A stretch of 64,000 nt of DNA from Octadecabacter temperatus (GTDB lineage: Bacteria; Pseudomonadota; Alphaproteobacteria; Rhodobacterales; Rhodobacteraceae), in assembly GCF_001187845.1 (NCBI RefSeq), contig NZ_CP012160.1:1-64000 (forward strand). Direction: 5' to 3'. Of this stretch, positions 1 to 10,501 are shown piece after piece. The notes below the pieces were generated by a model. The model saw only the letters and a program-made list of their open reading frames with translations, searched no databases and had not been told where the DNA came from. Position numbers and translations under genes: made by a program. How positions within the stretch are numbered: position 1 is the first letter of the stretch; each line of letters starts with the position of its first letter.

Positions 1-160
1 GGGACGTTTCCTTGATGCAGTAGGCTCAACGCATCAGTGCAAGGCAAGCCTCCGCAAGGGTATTTCGCGGTGCCTAATCTTGTGGATTGCGGGGAACGAT
101 ATGGGCGCGGACCATGGTGGCAGCTATTGGTGCATTTTAGATCGGGACAACGGGGACAAT

Positions 161-1501
161 ATGACGAACGTGCAGTGGGACAAGGTGAAATCGGACATGC
201 GTGCAGCCATTGGCGCAGGCAACTACAAGAGTTGGATTGAACCGCTCACACTCGTGACAGCTGCTGAAGGCGTTGCACGTCTTGGCGCACCCAGCCCATT
301 TGTTGGCGACTACGTCGGCAAGACCTATGGCGATCAAATCATCTATCACCTTAACCGTCACGGTATGGCGGTTCAGCGCTTGGCGTTTGATGTTGAAGGT
401 GCTGCCAACACCCCAGTTCAACCCGCCGCTAAACCGGCTCAGGCTAAACCAGCGAATGCCCAAGCAGATGCACAGCCTGACCAACGTTTCACATTCGACA
501 GCTTCGTCGTCGGTAAGCCGAACGAGCTCGCCCATGCTGCCGCAAAACGCGTTGCTGAAGGCGGCCCTACCACGTTCAACCCGCTTTTCCTTTATGGCGG
601 CGTTGGCTTAGGTAAGACGCACTTGATGCACGCTATCGCACACGAGCTTGGCGAAAAGCGCCCTGACCTCAACGTCCTTTATGTATCCGCTGACCAATTC
701 ATCTATCGCTTCATTTCCGCTCTGCGCGATCGCAAGATGATGGACTTCAAACAGCACTTCCGCTCCGTGGATGTGTTGATGGTCGATGACATCCAGTTCT
801 TAGAGGGCAAAGAATCAACGCAGGAAGAGTTCTTCCACACGTTCAACGCACTCGTTGACCTCGGCAAGCAAATCATCATTTCCGCCGACCGCGCACCGGG
901 CGAAATTCGTGACTTGTCAGAGCGCATCAAATCCCGTCTGCAGTGTGGCCTCGTGGTCGACCTGCACCCGACGGATTACGAACTCCGCCTCGGCATCCTT
1001 CACGCCAAGCAAGAGATGTTCGTCAACGTCTACCCTGGCGTCGAAATCGCAACGGGCGTTCTCGAATTCCTCGCGCACCGGATTTCCAGCAACGTCCGCG
1101 TTCTTGAAGGCGCATTGAACCGCCTTTACGCGCTCGCGTCCCTCGTCGGCCGCACCGTGTCCGTTGAAATGGCACAGGATTGCCTGTCCGACATTCTGCG
1201 TGCCTCTGATCGCAAGCTCACCATCGAAGAAATCCAACGCAAAGTGTCCGAACACTACGACATTCGCTTGTCCGATATGCTTGGCCCAAAGCGCACGCGC
1301 ACGTTGGCCCGCCCACGTCAGGTTGCAATGTGGTTGTGCAAACAGCTCACCAGCCGCAGCTTGCCTGAAATCGGCCGCAAGTTCGGCAAACGTGACCACA
1401 CCACAATCATGCACGGCGTGCGCAAAATTGATGAATTGCGCCAATCTGACAGTCAGATTGCCGATGATCTGGAAATGCTGCGCCGCGCACTCGAAGACTA
1501 G
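161..1501 (+). CDS. dnaA: Chromosomal replication initiator protein DnaA
   Basis: DnaA binds DnaA boxes at oriC, melts the origin and loads the replicative helicase. The 446-residue product has domain I (about 1-85), an Ala/Gln/Pro-rich linker, an AAA+ module with Walker A GGVGLGKT at 146-153 and Walker B MVDD at 207-210, and a C-terminal box-binding helix with the signature DHTT at 412-415. I chose the ATG at 161 because GGGGAC lies just upstream and the protein then begins like other DnaA proteins. An in-frame TTG at 80 would add 27 unconserved residues. dnaN, recF and gyrB follow, the usual initiation cluster. Confidence 0.97.
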   Translation: MTNVQWDKVKSDMRAAIGAGNYKSWIEPLTLVTAAEGVARLGAPSPFVGDYVGKTYGDQIIYHLNRHGMAVQRLAFDVEGAANTPVQPAAKPAQAKPANAQADAQPDQRFTFDSFVVGKPNELAHAAAKRVAEGGPTTFNPLFLYGGVGLGKTHLMHAIAHELGEKRPDLNVLYVSADQFIYRFISALRDRKMMDFKQHFRSVDVLMVDDIQFLEGKESTQEEFFHTFNALVDLGKQIIISADRAPGEIRDLSERIKSRLQCGLVVDLHPTDYELRLGILHAKQEMFVNVYPGVEIATGVLEFLAHRISSNVRVLEGALNRLYALASLVGRTVSVEMAQDCLSDILRASDRKLTIEEIQRKVSEHYDIRLSDMLGPKRTRTLARPRQVAMWLCKQLTSRSLPEIGRKFGKRDHTTIMHGVRKIDELRQSDSQIADDLEMLRRALED

Positions 1502-1530
1502 GCATTAAACCCTTGTGGATGGGCTGAAAT

Positions 1531-1574
1531 CCGCTAGTTTTGGCGTCCCGACATCTTGCGGGCATCACTAGCGG
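1531..1574 (+). promoter_or_regulatory. Inverted repeat overlapping the dnaN ribosome binding site
   Basis: CCGCTAGT at 1531-1538 is exactly complementary to ACTAGCGG at 1567-1574. The second arm runs into the GGAG that serves as Shine-Dalgarno sequence for dnaN (ATG at 1584). A folded leader would partly hide the binding site. The role is inferred; only the 8-bp pairing is seen. Confidence 0.4.
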
Positions 1575-1583
1575 AGACAGGCC

Positions 1584-2702
1584 ATGAAACTCAGCATCGA
1601 ACGCGCAACACTGCTTAAAGCCGTGGCACAAGCTCAATCCGTTGTGGAACGCCGCAACACGATCCCGATCCTCGCGAACGTCTTGATCGAAGCAGAGGGC
1701 GCCGAGGCAACATTCCGCGCGACAGACCTCGACATCGAAGTCGTCGACAAAGCCGCAGCCGTGGTTGAACGGGCAGGGGCCACAACGGTCTCCGCCGTGA
1801 CGCTGAACGAAATTGTTCGCAAACTTCCTGACGGCGCGCTTGTGACGCTGACAGAAGACAGCGCATCAGGCCGTTTGACGATTGAAGCAGGCCGTTCCAA
1901 CTTCTCACTCGCGACTTTGCCCAAGGAAGACTTCCCTGTGATGGCAACGTCTGATTACGCTGCGAACTTCGCGTGCAAGGCTCCGGTTCTACGCCGCCTG
2001 TTCGATAAATCCAAATTCGCGATCTCGACCGAGGAAACCCGCTACTACCTCAACGGTGTCTACATGCACGTGTCCGAATCCGATGGCGGCAAAGTTTTGC
2101 GCTGCGTCGCAACAGATGGCCACCGTCTGGCGCGCATCGACGCTGACCTGCCCGAAGGCGCGGAGGGCATGACAGGCGTTATCGTTCCACGCAAAACTGT
2201 TGGAGAATTGCGCAAACTTCTCGACGACGATGATATGGAAATCGCTGTGTCCGTGTCTGAAACCAAAATTCGTTTCGCCACGCCAGACATCACCCTGACG
2301 TCCAAAGTCATCGACGGCACCTTCCCCGACTACACCCGCGTGATCCCGCAGGGGAACACGCGCAAAATGGAAGTCGACGCCGCCGAATTCGCCAAAGCGG
2401 TTGATCGTGTTGCGACAGTTTCCTCTGAACGCTCTCGCGCTGTGAAATTGCAACTCGACGAAGACCGTCTAATCCTGTCCGTCAACGCACCAGACTCTGG
2501 CGCGGCGGAAGAAGAGCTCGTCGTGGCTTACGGCGACGAGCGTCTCGAAATCGGCTTCAACGCCAAGTACCTCCTCGAAATCGCATCCCAAGTGGACCGC
2601 GAGAACGCGGTATTCATGTTCAATTCATCTGGCGACCCGACCCTGATGCGCGAAGGCAATGACACCAGCGCGATCTACGTGGTCATGCCGATGCGGGTAT
2701 AA
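1584..2702 (+). CDS. dnaN: DNA polymerase III subunit beta (sliding clamp)
   Basis: The 372-residue product is the ring-shaped clamp that tethers DNA polymerase III to the template. It has the full family length, with three similar domains of about 120 residues and the expected C-terminus ending in a VMPMRV motif. The start follows GGAG with normal spacing. It lies 82 bp after dnaA and 48 bp before recF, consistent with a replication operon. A strong hairpin between dnaN and recF may reduce read-through. Confidence 0.97.
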   Translation: MKLSIERATLLKAVAQAQSVVERRNTIPILANVLIEAEGAEATFRATDLDIEVVDKAAAVVERAGATTVSAVTLNEIVRKLPDGALVTLTEDSASGRLTIEAGRSNFSLATLPKEDFPVMATSDYAANFACKAPVLRRLFDKSKFAISTEETRYYLNGVYMHVSESDGGKVLRCVATDGHRLARIDADLPEGAEGMTGVIVPRKTVGELRKLLDDDDMEIAVSVSETKIRFATPDITLTSKVIDGTFPDYTRVIPQGNTRKMEVDAAEFAKAVDRVATVSSERSRAVKLQLDEDRLILSVNAPDSGAAEEELVVAYGDERLEIGFNAKYLLEIASQVDRENAVFMFNSSGDPTLMREGNDTSAIYVVMPMRV

Positions 2703-2732
2703 GTGCTCGGTGCGCTTCACGTCTGAGAATTT

Positions 2733-2766
2733 GAAAAAGGGCCGCGCGTAATGTCGGCCCTTTTTC
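2733..2766 (+). terminator. Terminator-like hairpin whose loop holds the recF start codon
   Basis: The 12-bp arm at 2733-2744 (GAAAAAGGGCCG) is perfectly complementary to 2755-2766, and the second arm ends in TTTTTC. It looks like an intrinsic terminator of dnaN. The 10-nt loop (2745-2754) contains the recF ATG at 2751, so the second arm encodes RecF residues 2-5. Confidence 0.7.
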
Positions 2767-3860
2767 TGTCTCGGCTTACCCTCTCGCACTTCCGCTCGCA
2801 CAAGCGCGCCAGTCTGGACCTCGACGGGCGCCCAGTCGCTATCTACGGCCCGAACGGGGCTGGCAAAACCAACATCCTTGAGGCCGTGTCGATCCTGTCA
2901 CCGGGGCGCGGCCTGCGGCGCTCCAGTTCTGAGGACATGACCCGCCGCCCCGAAGCGCTCGGCTGGAAAGTCACTGCAGACCTGACGTCGCTGAGCCAAA
3001 ACCACGAAATCGAAGCGTGGTCAGAAAACGGCGCGTCACGCCAAACCAAAATCGATGGTAAAGCCGCCGCTCAGGTCGCGCTGGGCCGCATCGGGCGCGT
3101 CCTTTGGCTTATCCCCGCGATGGACCGTCTTTGGATTGAAGGCGCTGAAGGCCGGCGCCGTTTCCTTGATCGTGCCACGCTATCGTTTGAACCCCTCCAC
3201 GCCGAGGCGGTCCTGTCCTACGAAAAGGCCATGCGTGAACGGAACCGCCTCCTCAAAGACATGGTGCGCGATGCCCATTGGTACGCCGCCCTAGAACGCC
3301 AGATGGCTGAGTCCGGCGCACAGATCCATCGCAACCGAACCCATGCGCTTGATCTTCTGTCCACCGCTCAGGATGCCGCCGAAACAGCCTTCCCGACAGC
3401 AACGCTATCTCTCACGCACTCGGACCCTGCGTGCGACGCCCCAAAAGACCCAGACGCGCTGCTCTCAGCCTTCGCAGGCAACCGTTCTCGCGATATGGCC
3501 GCAGGACGCACCCTTATCGGCCCGCATCGCGCAGACCTCGGCGCAATATTTGCCGCCAAAGATGTCCCCGCTAAAGATTGCTCAACGGGCGAACAAAAGG
3601 CGCTGCTCATCTCCCTCATCCTCGCCAACGCCCGCGCTTTGGCCGATGATTTCGGCGCCCCCCCGATCCTTCTGCTCGACGAAGTTGCCGCCCATCTTGA
3701 CGCTGATCGCCGCGCCGCGCTCTATTCTGAAATCACCACGTTGGGGGCACAGGCCTTCATGACGGGTACCGGACCCGAACTGTTCGCAGAGCTTGGTGAG
3801 TCCGCCCAATACGTCCACGTAACGGACGAAAATAGCGTTTCACAGACCACTCAAGCCTGA
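2751..3860 (+). CDS. recF: DNA replication and repair protein RecF
   Basis: RecF is an SMC-like ATPase that works with RecO and RecR to load RecA at gapped DNA. The 369-residue protein has Walker A GPNGAGKT at 33-40, an ABC-type signature beginning CSTGEQ near 277, and a Walker B ending LLLDE near 310. The N-terminus (LSRLTLSHFRSH) matches the family start, so the ATG at 2751 is right even though it sits in the loop of a hairpin and has no clear Shine-Dalgarno sequence. It is co-oriented with dnaN upstream and gyrB downstream. Confidence 0.95.
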   Translation: MSALFLSRLTLSHFRSHKRASLDLDGRPVAIYGPNGAGKTNILEAVSILSPGRGLRRSSSEDMTRRPEALGWKVTADLTSLSQNHEIEAWSENGASRQTKIDGKAAAQVALGRIGRVLWLIPAMDRLWIEGAEGRRRFLDRATLSFEPLHAEAVLSYEKAMRERNRLLKDMVRDAHWYAALERQMAESGAQIHRNRTHALDLLSTAQDAAETAFPTATLSLTHSDPACDAPKDPDALLSAFAGNRSRDMAAGRTLIGPHRADLGAIFAAKDVPAKDCSTGEQKALLISLILANARALADDFGAPPILLLDEVAAHLDADRRAALYSEITTLGAQAFMTGTGPELFAELGESAQYVHVTDENSVSQTTQA

Positions 3861-3893
3861 CCTAACTTCACCCACAAAATATGGCCCAAATGC

Positions 3894-3922
3894 GTGACAT
3901 TGCCGCGCCAAATCGCTATATA
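3894..3922 (+). promoter_or_regulatory. Candidate promoter of gyrB
   Basis: GTGACA at 3894-3899 and TATATA at 3917-3922 are separated by 17 bp. They precede the gyrB ATG (3951) by a plausible leader length in the 90-bp recF-gyrB gap. This is a consensus match only. Confidence 0.45.
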
Positions 3923-3935
3923 TTGGGCAACTTAA

Positions 3936-6368
<2,433 letters not shown>

Positions 6369-6381
6369 AGTCGGCGGCGTT

Positions 6382-6696
6382 CTACATATCGACCATTTGC
6401 GCAACTTCGACAGACCCACTGCCATCGACAACCATTGGGTTTCCTTTGGCGTGGGCGCAGGCGGACGCATAGTCTGCCGCTTCAATCACCGTGTATCCTG
6501 ATACAGGGTTAGCACCGCCATTCTCGACATGACCATCTGCGCTTACGGTGTGCGATTGGCCAACAGGTGCCCCGCCGTCAACTGTTGCAGCCCCCAGCGT
6601 TTCATACCACGCGGCCCAAGCAGCCATCGCCTTCGCACCCTCTTCGGGTGTCTCTGGCATTCCACCACCGTGGTAAACGAATAGGAATTTAGGCAT
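6382..6696 (-). CDS. YCII/DGPF-domain protein
   Basis: This 104-residue protein starts MPKFLFVYHGGG and has the alpha+beta YCII-like fold typical of DGPF proteins, which are often found near sigma factors or as stand-alone enzymes of unknown substrate. The start at 6696 follows a strong GGGAGGACT site; a longer in-frame form to 6738 lacks one. It converges with gyrB, 13 bp apart. The family is recognisable, but no reaction can be assigned. Confidence 0.75.
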   Translation of the reverse strand: MPKFLFVYHGGGMPETPEEGAKAMAAWAAWYETLGAATVDGGAPVGQSHTVSADGHVENGGANPVSGYTVIEAADYASACAHAKGNPMVVDGSGSVEVAQMVDM

Positions 6697-6765
6697 TTCA
6701 AGTCCTCCCAAACATGAAGAACTCCATTGAACACCCATTTGCCCGAGTCGCGCAAGCGTCGCAGC

Positions 6766-7677
6766 CTAACCCGCAGCTGGTCCCACATGGATTTCACCAC
6801 GCTCTTTGGCGAGCGCGATCTGCTTCTGACGCTCGCGGAACCGTTCTTTGTCTGCGTCGCTGGTCTCCCCAGCGCATTGGTGACACGACACGCCGTGCTC
6901 ATACGTGGAAAGGTTCTTATCATCTGGCATCAATGGGCGACGGCAGGCGAAGCACAGCTCATGAGGGCCTTCTTCCAAGCCGTGCCCAACCGAAACACGC
7001 GCATCAAAAACAAAGCACGACCCATCCCAAGTGCTCTCGTCCTGTGGGACCTCTTCAAGGTATTTCAGGATCCCGCCTTTCAGGTGATAAACGTCCTCAA
7101 CCCCTTGCCCCAGCAAGTAGTTCGTCGATTTTTCACAGCGAATGCCACCTGTGCAAAACATCGCAATCCGCTTATTATGAAAGCGGTCTTTGTTGGCTTC
7201 CCACCATGCAGGGAACTCGCCAAAACTCTTGGTTTCAGGGTCTATTGCACCATCAAACGTGCCAATCGCGACTTCATAATCGTTGCGCGTATCAATCACC
7301 GCCACGTCCGGAGACGTGATCAGCTCGTTCCAATCTTCAGGTGCCACGTAGTTCCCGACATTTGCTGTCGGGTCGACATCCGGCTGCCCCATCGTCACGA
7401 TCTCGCGCTTGATGCGCACCTTCATACGATTGAATGGCGCAACGCTCGCCACGCTCTCTTTCCACTCGAAATCCGCACAGCCGGGCAGGGCGCGAATATG
7501 CGCCAACACTCTATCAATTCCTGCACGTGGTCCCGCAATCGTCCCGTTGATCCCCTCAGGGGCCAGCAACAATGTTCCCATGACATCACCAGCCGCACAA
7601 ACGGCCGCCAACGGACCCTTCAATTCAGCAGGGTCAGCGAAGGGGGTGAAATGATATAATGCAGCTACGGTATACAT
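6766..7677 (-). CDS. trhO: Oxygen-dependent tRNA uridine(34) hydroxylase TrhO
   Basis: TrhO (YceA family) hydroxylates U34 of tRNA to 5-hydroxyuridine using oxygen. The 303-residue form has an N-terminal ferredoxin-like region and a rhodanese domain whose active-site loop is FCTGGIRCE, with Cys175 and Cys181. A C-terminal cysteine pair (CFAC...CHQC) follows. I chose the ATG at 7677 because the protein then begins YTVAALYHF, as in the family; the ORF could extend 29 residues further. It is followed on the same strand by the YCII-like gene. Confidence 0.9.
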   Translation of the reverse strand: MYTVAALYHFTPFADPAELKGPLAAVCAAGDVMGTLLLAPEGINGTIAGPRAGIDRVLAHIRALPGCADFEWKESVASVAPFNRMKVRIKREIVTMGQPDVDPTANVGNYVAPEDWNELITSPDVAVIDTRNDYEVAIGTFDGAIDPETKSFGEFPAWWEANKDRFHNKRIAMFCTGGIRCEKSTNYLLGQGVEDVYHLKGGILKYLEEVPQDESTWDGSCFVFDARVSVGHGLEEGPHELCFACRRPLMPDDKNLSTYEHGVSCHQCAGETSDADKERFRERQKQIALAKERGEIHVGPAAG

Positions 7678-7732
7678 GGTGATCCAAATAAGGTCGTCAT
7701 AATGAGAGCGCAAGCGCCTAGGTTTCGCACCG

Positions 7733-8260
7733 TCAGGCTTTGCCCCATCCATCCAAAACACCACCGAGTGCGTTCCAGTCTGTGTACTCGTGATCAGCGC
7801 TTAAATCGGCGTCAGGATCTTTCTGGGCGATAATGCGTCGCATTATGAATTTCGTGAACAGATCGTACTTCGACGGCACATAAGCACCAGCCACATGTGA
7901 CACCGCGTTCGGTGCCCAGCCAGTCGCGCCCTCTAAATCGGCAACAATGTTGCTTAACCCTCGCCAGTCTTCCGGGTCATGCCCACCAGCCGCTAACGAA
8001 ACCGACAGCAGAAGGTTGGGTAGGGCCTTTAGCACGTTGTCATTGTCAGAAACGAAATCAATCAAGGACGAACCATAGTGGCCGGAATGAACCGAAGCGA
8101 CGAAAACCGCGCGATCAAATCGGTTGAGGTTTAGGTTTGTTGCGTCACTCATAGACATCAGCTCGACCGTATGCCCCGCATCTGCAAAACGATCCGCAGA
8201 CCACTGCGCGATCTTGCACGACTGTCCTTGCCTTGATGCATACCCAACAAATATCTTCAT
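7733..8260 (-). CDS. Flavodoxin-domain protein, HemG-like protoporphyrinogen dehydrogenase
   Basis: The 175-residue protein begins MKIFVGYASRQGQS, the FMN-phosphate loop of the flavodoxin fold. Length and conserved blocks resemble HemG, the quinone-dependent enzyme that oxidises protoporphyrinogen IX in haem synthesis. The start at 8260 follows GGAGGATCACCG; upstream in-frame sequence is not conserved. It is transcribed away from pncA, and the shared gap holds an Fnr/FixK-like palindrome, which would suit an oxygen-regulated haem step. The exact substrate is inferred from family resemblance. Confidence 0.75.
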   Translation of the reverse strand: MKIFVGYASRQGQSCKIAQWSADRFADAGHTVELMSMSDATNLNLNRFDRAVFVASVHSGHYGSSLIDFVSDNDNVLKALPNLLLSVSLAAGGHDPEDWRGLSNIVADLEGATGWAPNAVSHVAGAYVPSKYDLFTKFIMRRIIAQKDPDADLSADHEYTDWNALGGVLDGWGKA

Positions 8261-8337
8261 CGGTGATCCTCCATTTTTCAGACGCCAACATTTCGCCCTG
8301 CCGTCGATCTTAATTAGCCTTATGCGTGGACCTTCGC

Positions 8338-8353
8338 TTTGACCTACGTCAAA
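8338..8353. promoter_or_regulatory. Fnr/FixK-type palindrome between hemG-like gene and pncA
   Basis: TTTGAC, four bases, then GTCAAA forms a perfect dyad matching the TTGAY-N4-RTCAA pattern bound by Fnr/FixK-class regulators. It lies about 85 bp upstream of the hemG-like ATG and 70 bp upstream of pncA. Binding is inferred from the sequence only. Confidence 0.5.
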
Positions 8354-8415
8354 TCCCGTTGCACCCAAATCTTCAGCCCCTAGTGTGAACGCAACCCAGC
8401 ACGCCGGAGTCCCAA

Positions 8416-9012
8416 ATGTCCCACGCACTTCTTGTCATCGATGTCCAAAACGACTTTTGCCCAGGCGGCGCCCTTGCCGTTACCGGCGGCGATGAAATCG
8501 TCTCAGGCATCAACGCCCTCATGCCTGACTTCGACGCTGTGATACTGACCCAAGACTGGCATCCCGCTGGTCATTCATCCTTCGCCAGCACCCACAACGC
8601 CGATCCCATGAGCATGACTGAAATGCCTTATGGCCCCCAAGTCCTCTGGCCGGATCACTGCATCATCGGCACGGGCGGCGCGGCTTTCCACAAAGACCTG
8701 CAAGCAGACGCTGCCGATATGATCATACGCAAGGGCTATAACCCAGCCATCGACAGCTATTCCGCGTTCTTTGAAAACGACCACACAACACCCACAGGCC
8801 TGTTCGGATATCTGCAAACCCGCGGCATAGACACCCTCACACTGGTTGGCCTAGCGACAGATTTCTGCGTGAATTATTCCGCCGTAGACGCCGCCAACCT
8901 CGGCCTCAACGTCACCGTGCGCACCGACCTCTGCCGCGCGATTGATTTCGACAGGAGCTTGGACGCTGCGGTTGACGGGATGAAAGCGGCGGGGGTTTCG
9001 ATCCGCGATTGA
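8416..9012 (+). CDS. pncA: Nicotinamidase
   Basis: PncA deamidates nicotinamide to nicotinate in NAD salvage. The 198-residue protein shows the catalytic triad Asp9 (VIDVQNDF), Lys106 (IIRKGYN) and Cys151 (ATDFCVNY). It also has the metal ligands Asp47/His49 (TQDWHP) and His81 (WPDHC). pncB, the next enzyme of the pathway, lies 3.3 kb downstream on the same strand. Confidence 0.94.
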   Translation: MSHALLVIDVQNDFCPGGALAVTGGDEIVSGINALMPDFDAVILTQDWHPAGHSSFASTHNADPMSMTEMPYGPQVLWPDHCIIGTGGAAFHKDLQADAADMIIRKGYNPAIDSYSAFFENDHTTPTGLFGYLQTRGIDTLTLVGLATDFCVNYSAVDAANLGLNVTVRTDLCRAIDFDRSLDAAVDGMKAAGVSIRD

Positions 9013-9085
9013 TTGGAACGTCCTTCGAAATAAATCGGACGTCAAACTAGCCGCAAAGTAGCTCTAACCAAGATCGGAAAGATGG

Positions 9086-9703
9086 ATGCCCACCCCACGC
9101 AACAGACGCAACTTCTTATACTACACGACGGCAGCTGTTGGCGCGGTGGGTGTCGTAGCCGCAGTCGGCGGGCTTGGAAAGGCCGTGGGGCCTTCGGCAG
9201 ATCAGGAATATCAAGGCGAAGTTAAGATAGACTTCGCGGATCTGGAAGAAGGGCAGCAGATTACCATTTTATATCAAGGTCGCCCTCTGTTCTTGCGCCA
9301 CAGAACGCAGTTGGAAATTGATCAAGCGCGCGCAACGCCGTTGGATGATCTAATTGATCGGCATAATCGATATGACTTTTACGGTCGAATGCACAACGGC
9401 GAACCTGCAACTGATCAGAGCCGTTCAATTGATCCTGAAGGTCGCTATGTGCTTTTTGTTGGCATTTGTACCCATCTGGGGTGTGTCCCGATAGGCGACG
9501 GCGCCGGAGACTTTAACGGCTGGTTTTGCCCCTGTCATAGTGCCCATTTTGATACGTCTGGCCGCACCCGTAAGGGCCCAGCGCCCTACAATTTGTATAT
9601 CCCTCGATACGAATGGGACGGAGAAACGATCATTACCCTGCTTGACCCGTCTCGAGTGCCCCCAATGAGCGACGAGCAATTGGATCGCCTGATCTTCGGT
9701 TAA
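9086..9703 (+). CDS. Orphan Rieske [2Fe-2S] protein, PetA-like
   Basis: The 205-residue protein has a Tat-type N-terminal anchor (RNRRNF, then a hydrophobic stretch to about 35) and a Rieske domain. The cluster ligands are Cys128 and His130 in CTHLGC and Cys148 and His151 in CPCH; Cys133 and Cys150 give the disulfide. It resembles the iron-sulfur subunit of cytochrome bc1, but no cytochrome b or c1 gene is adjacent. The second loop reads CPCHSAHFD where bc1 subunits have CPCHGSHYD, so both hydroxyl residues known to raise the cluster potential are replaced (Ala153, Phe155). I infer a paralogue with lower redox potential and an unknown partner. Confidence 0.88.
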   Translation: MPTPRNRRNFLYYTTAAVGAVGVVAAVGGLGKAVGPSADQEYQGEVKIDFADLEEGQQITILYQGRPLFLRHRTQLEIDQARATPLDDLIDRHNRYDFYGRMHNGEPATDQSRSIDPEGRYVLFVGICTHLGCVPIGDGAGDFNGWFCPCHSAHFDTSGRTRKGPAPYNLYIPRYEWDGETIITLLDPSRVPPMSDEQLDRLIFG

Positions 9704-9789
9704 ACACTTAGCTACGGCACCCGTAACGCCCAATTCCCGCCACACCCACCTGCTACTCAACCTAGAAGAGCAGTTAACAGGAGCCCAAA

Positions 9790-10371
9790 ATGGCCCGTAC
9801 CTACCTAAATATCTTCGCCCTCAGCGGCCTTTTCATCATTGGCCTAACCCTTTGGGCGTGGGGCCAACCATTGATCTGCACATGCGGTGACATCAAGCTT
9901 TGGGTGCCGACGATCTTTGACAGTGGCAACTCGCAACACATCGCGGATTGGTACACGCTTTCCCACATCCTGCACGGCGTTCTCATCGCGCTTTTGGGCC
10001 GTTTGGCGTTCCCGCGTTTCGGGTTCAATGGCGCATTTCTTGCGGCCATTGTCACTGGAATCGGCTGGGAAGTTATCGAGCACACAAACTGGGTGCTCGA
10101 CGCATTCCGCGCGACAACAATCAACGCAGGCTATCACGGTGACAGCGTGCTGAACGCGGTTGCTGATTACGTCTTCATGATGGGCGGTTTCTTCGCGGCG
10201 TTCGCACTTCGCATCCCCGTTGTTCTTATCGGCGTGCTCGGTCTTGAACTCATCGCTGGGGTCTTTGGGCGCGATAACCTCACGCTCTCAACCATACAGC
10301 TGATCGCCCCGATTGACGCCATCGACACGTGGCAACAAGAGTTAAATCCAAACGCAGTTTCGTCCGAGTAA
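9790..10371 (+). CDS. DUF2585 (UPF0314) membrane protein
   Basis: This 193-residue inner-membrane protein has about five hydrophobic segments. It also has the conserved block WEVIEHTNW followed by a GYHGDSVLNAVAD motif typical of DUF2585. The function of the family is not known. A hairpin terminator follows the stop codon. Neighbours give no functional hint. Confidence 0.85.
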   Translation: MARTYLNIFALSGLFIIGLTLWAWGQPLICTCGDIKLWVPTIFDSGNSQHIADWYTLSHILHGVLIALLGRLAFPRFGFNGAFLAAIVTGIGWEVIEHTNWVLDAFRATTINAGYHGDSVLNAVADYVFMMGGFFAAFALRIPVVLIGVLGLELIAGVFGRDNLTLSTIQLIAPIDAIDTWQQELNPNAVSSE

Positions 10372-10410
10372 GCGTCCAAATATCCAAAAACCACGCAGGT
10401 AAGCTGAAGA

Positions 10411-10436
10411 AACGCCCACTTTATGGGCGTTTTGGT
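10411..10436 (+). terminator. Intrinsic terminator after the DUF2585 gene
   Basis: AACGCCCA at 10411-10418 pairs with TGGGCGTT at 10424-10431 and is followed by a T-rich stretch. Confidence 0.75.
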
Positions 10437-10501
10437 CGTTTTTGTTTCACTTTTAGAAACAATTCGGCGCAGAGTTGTGGGACGTAAACAAGGAGGACAA
10501 T

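Noticed and set aside
80..160. Upstream TTG start of dnaA and a weak DnaA-box-like TTGTGGATT
   Set aside because: The N-terminal extension is not conserved, and the box differs from consensus. I do not claim an origin here.
6727..7659. 310-codon plus-strand frame over trhO
   Set aside because: TrhO on the minus strand is clearly real; the antisense product has no recognisable domain.
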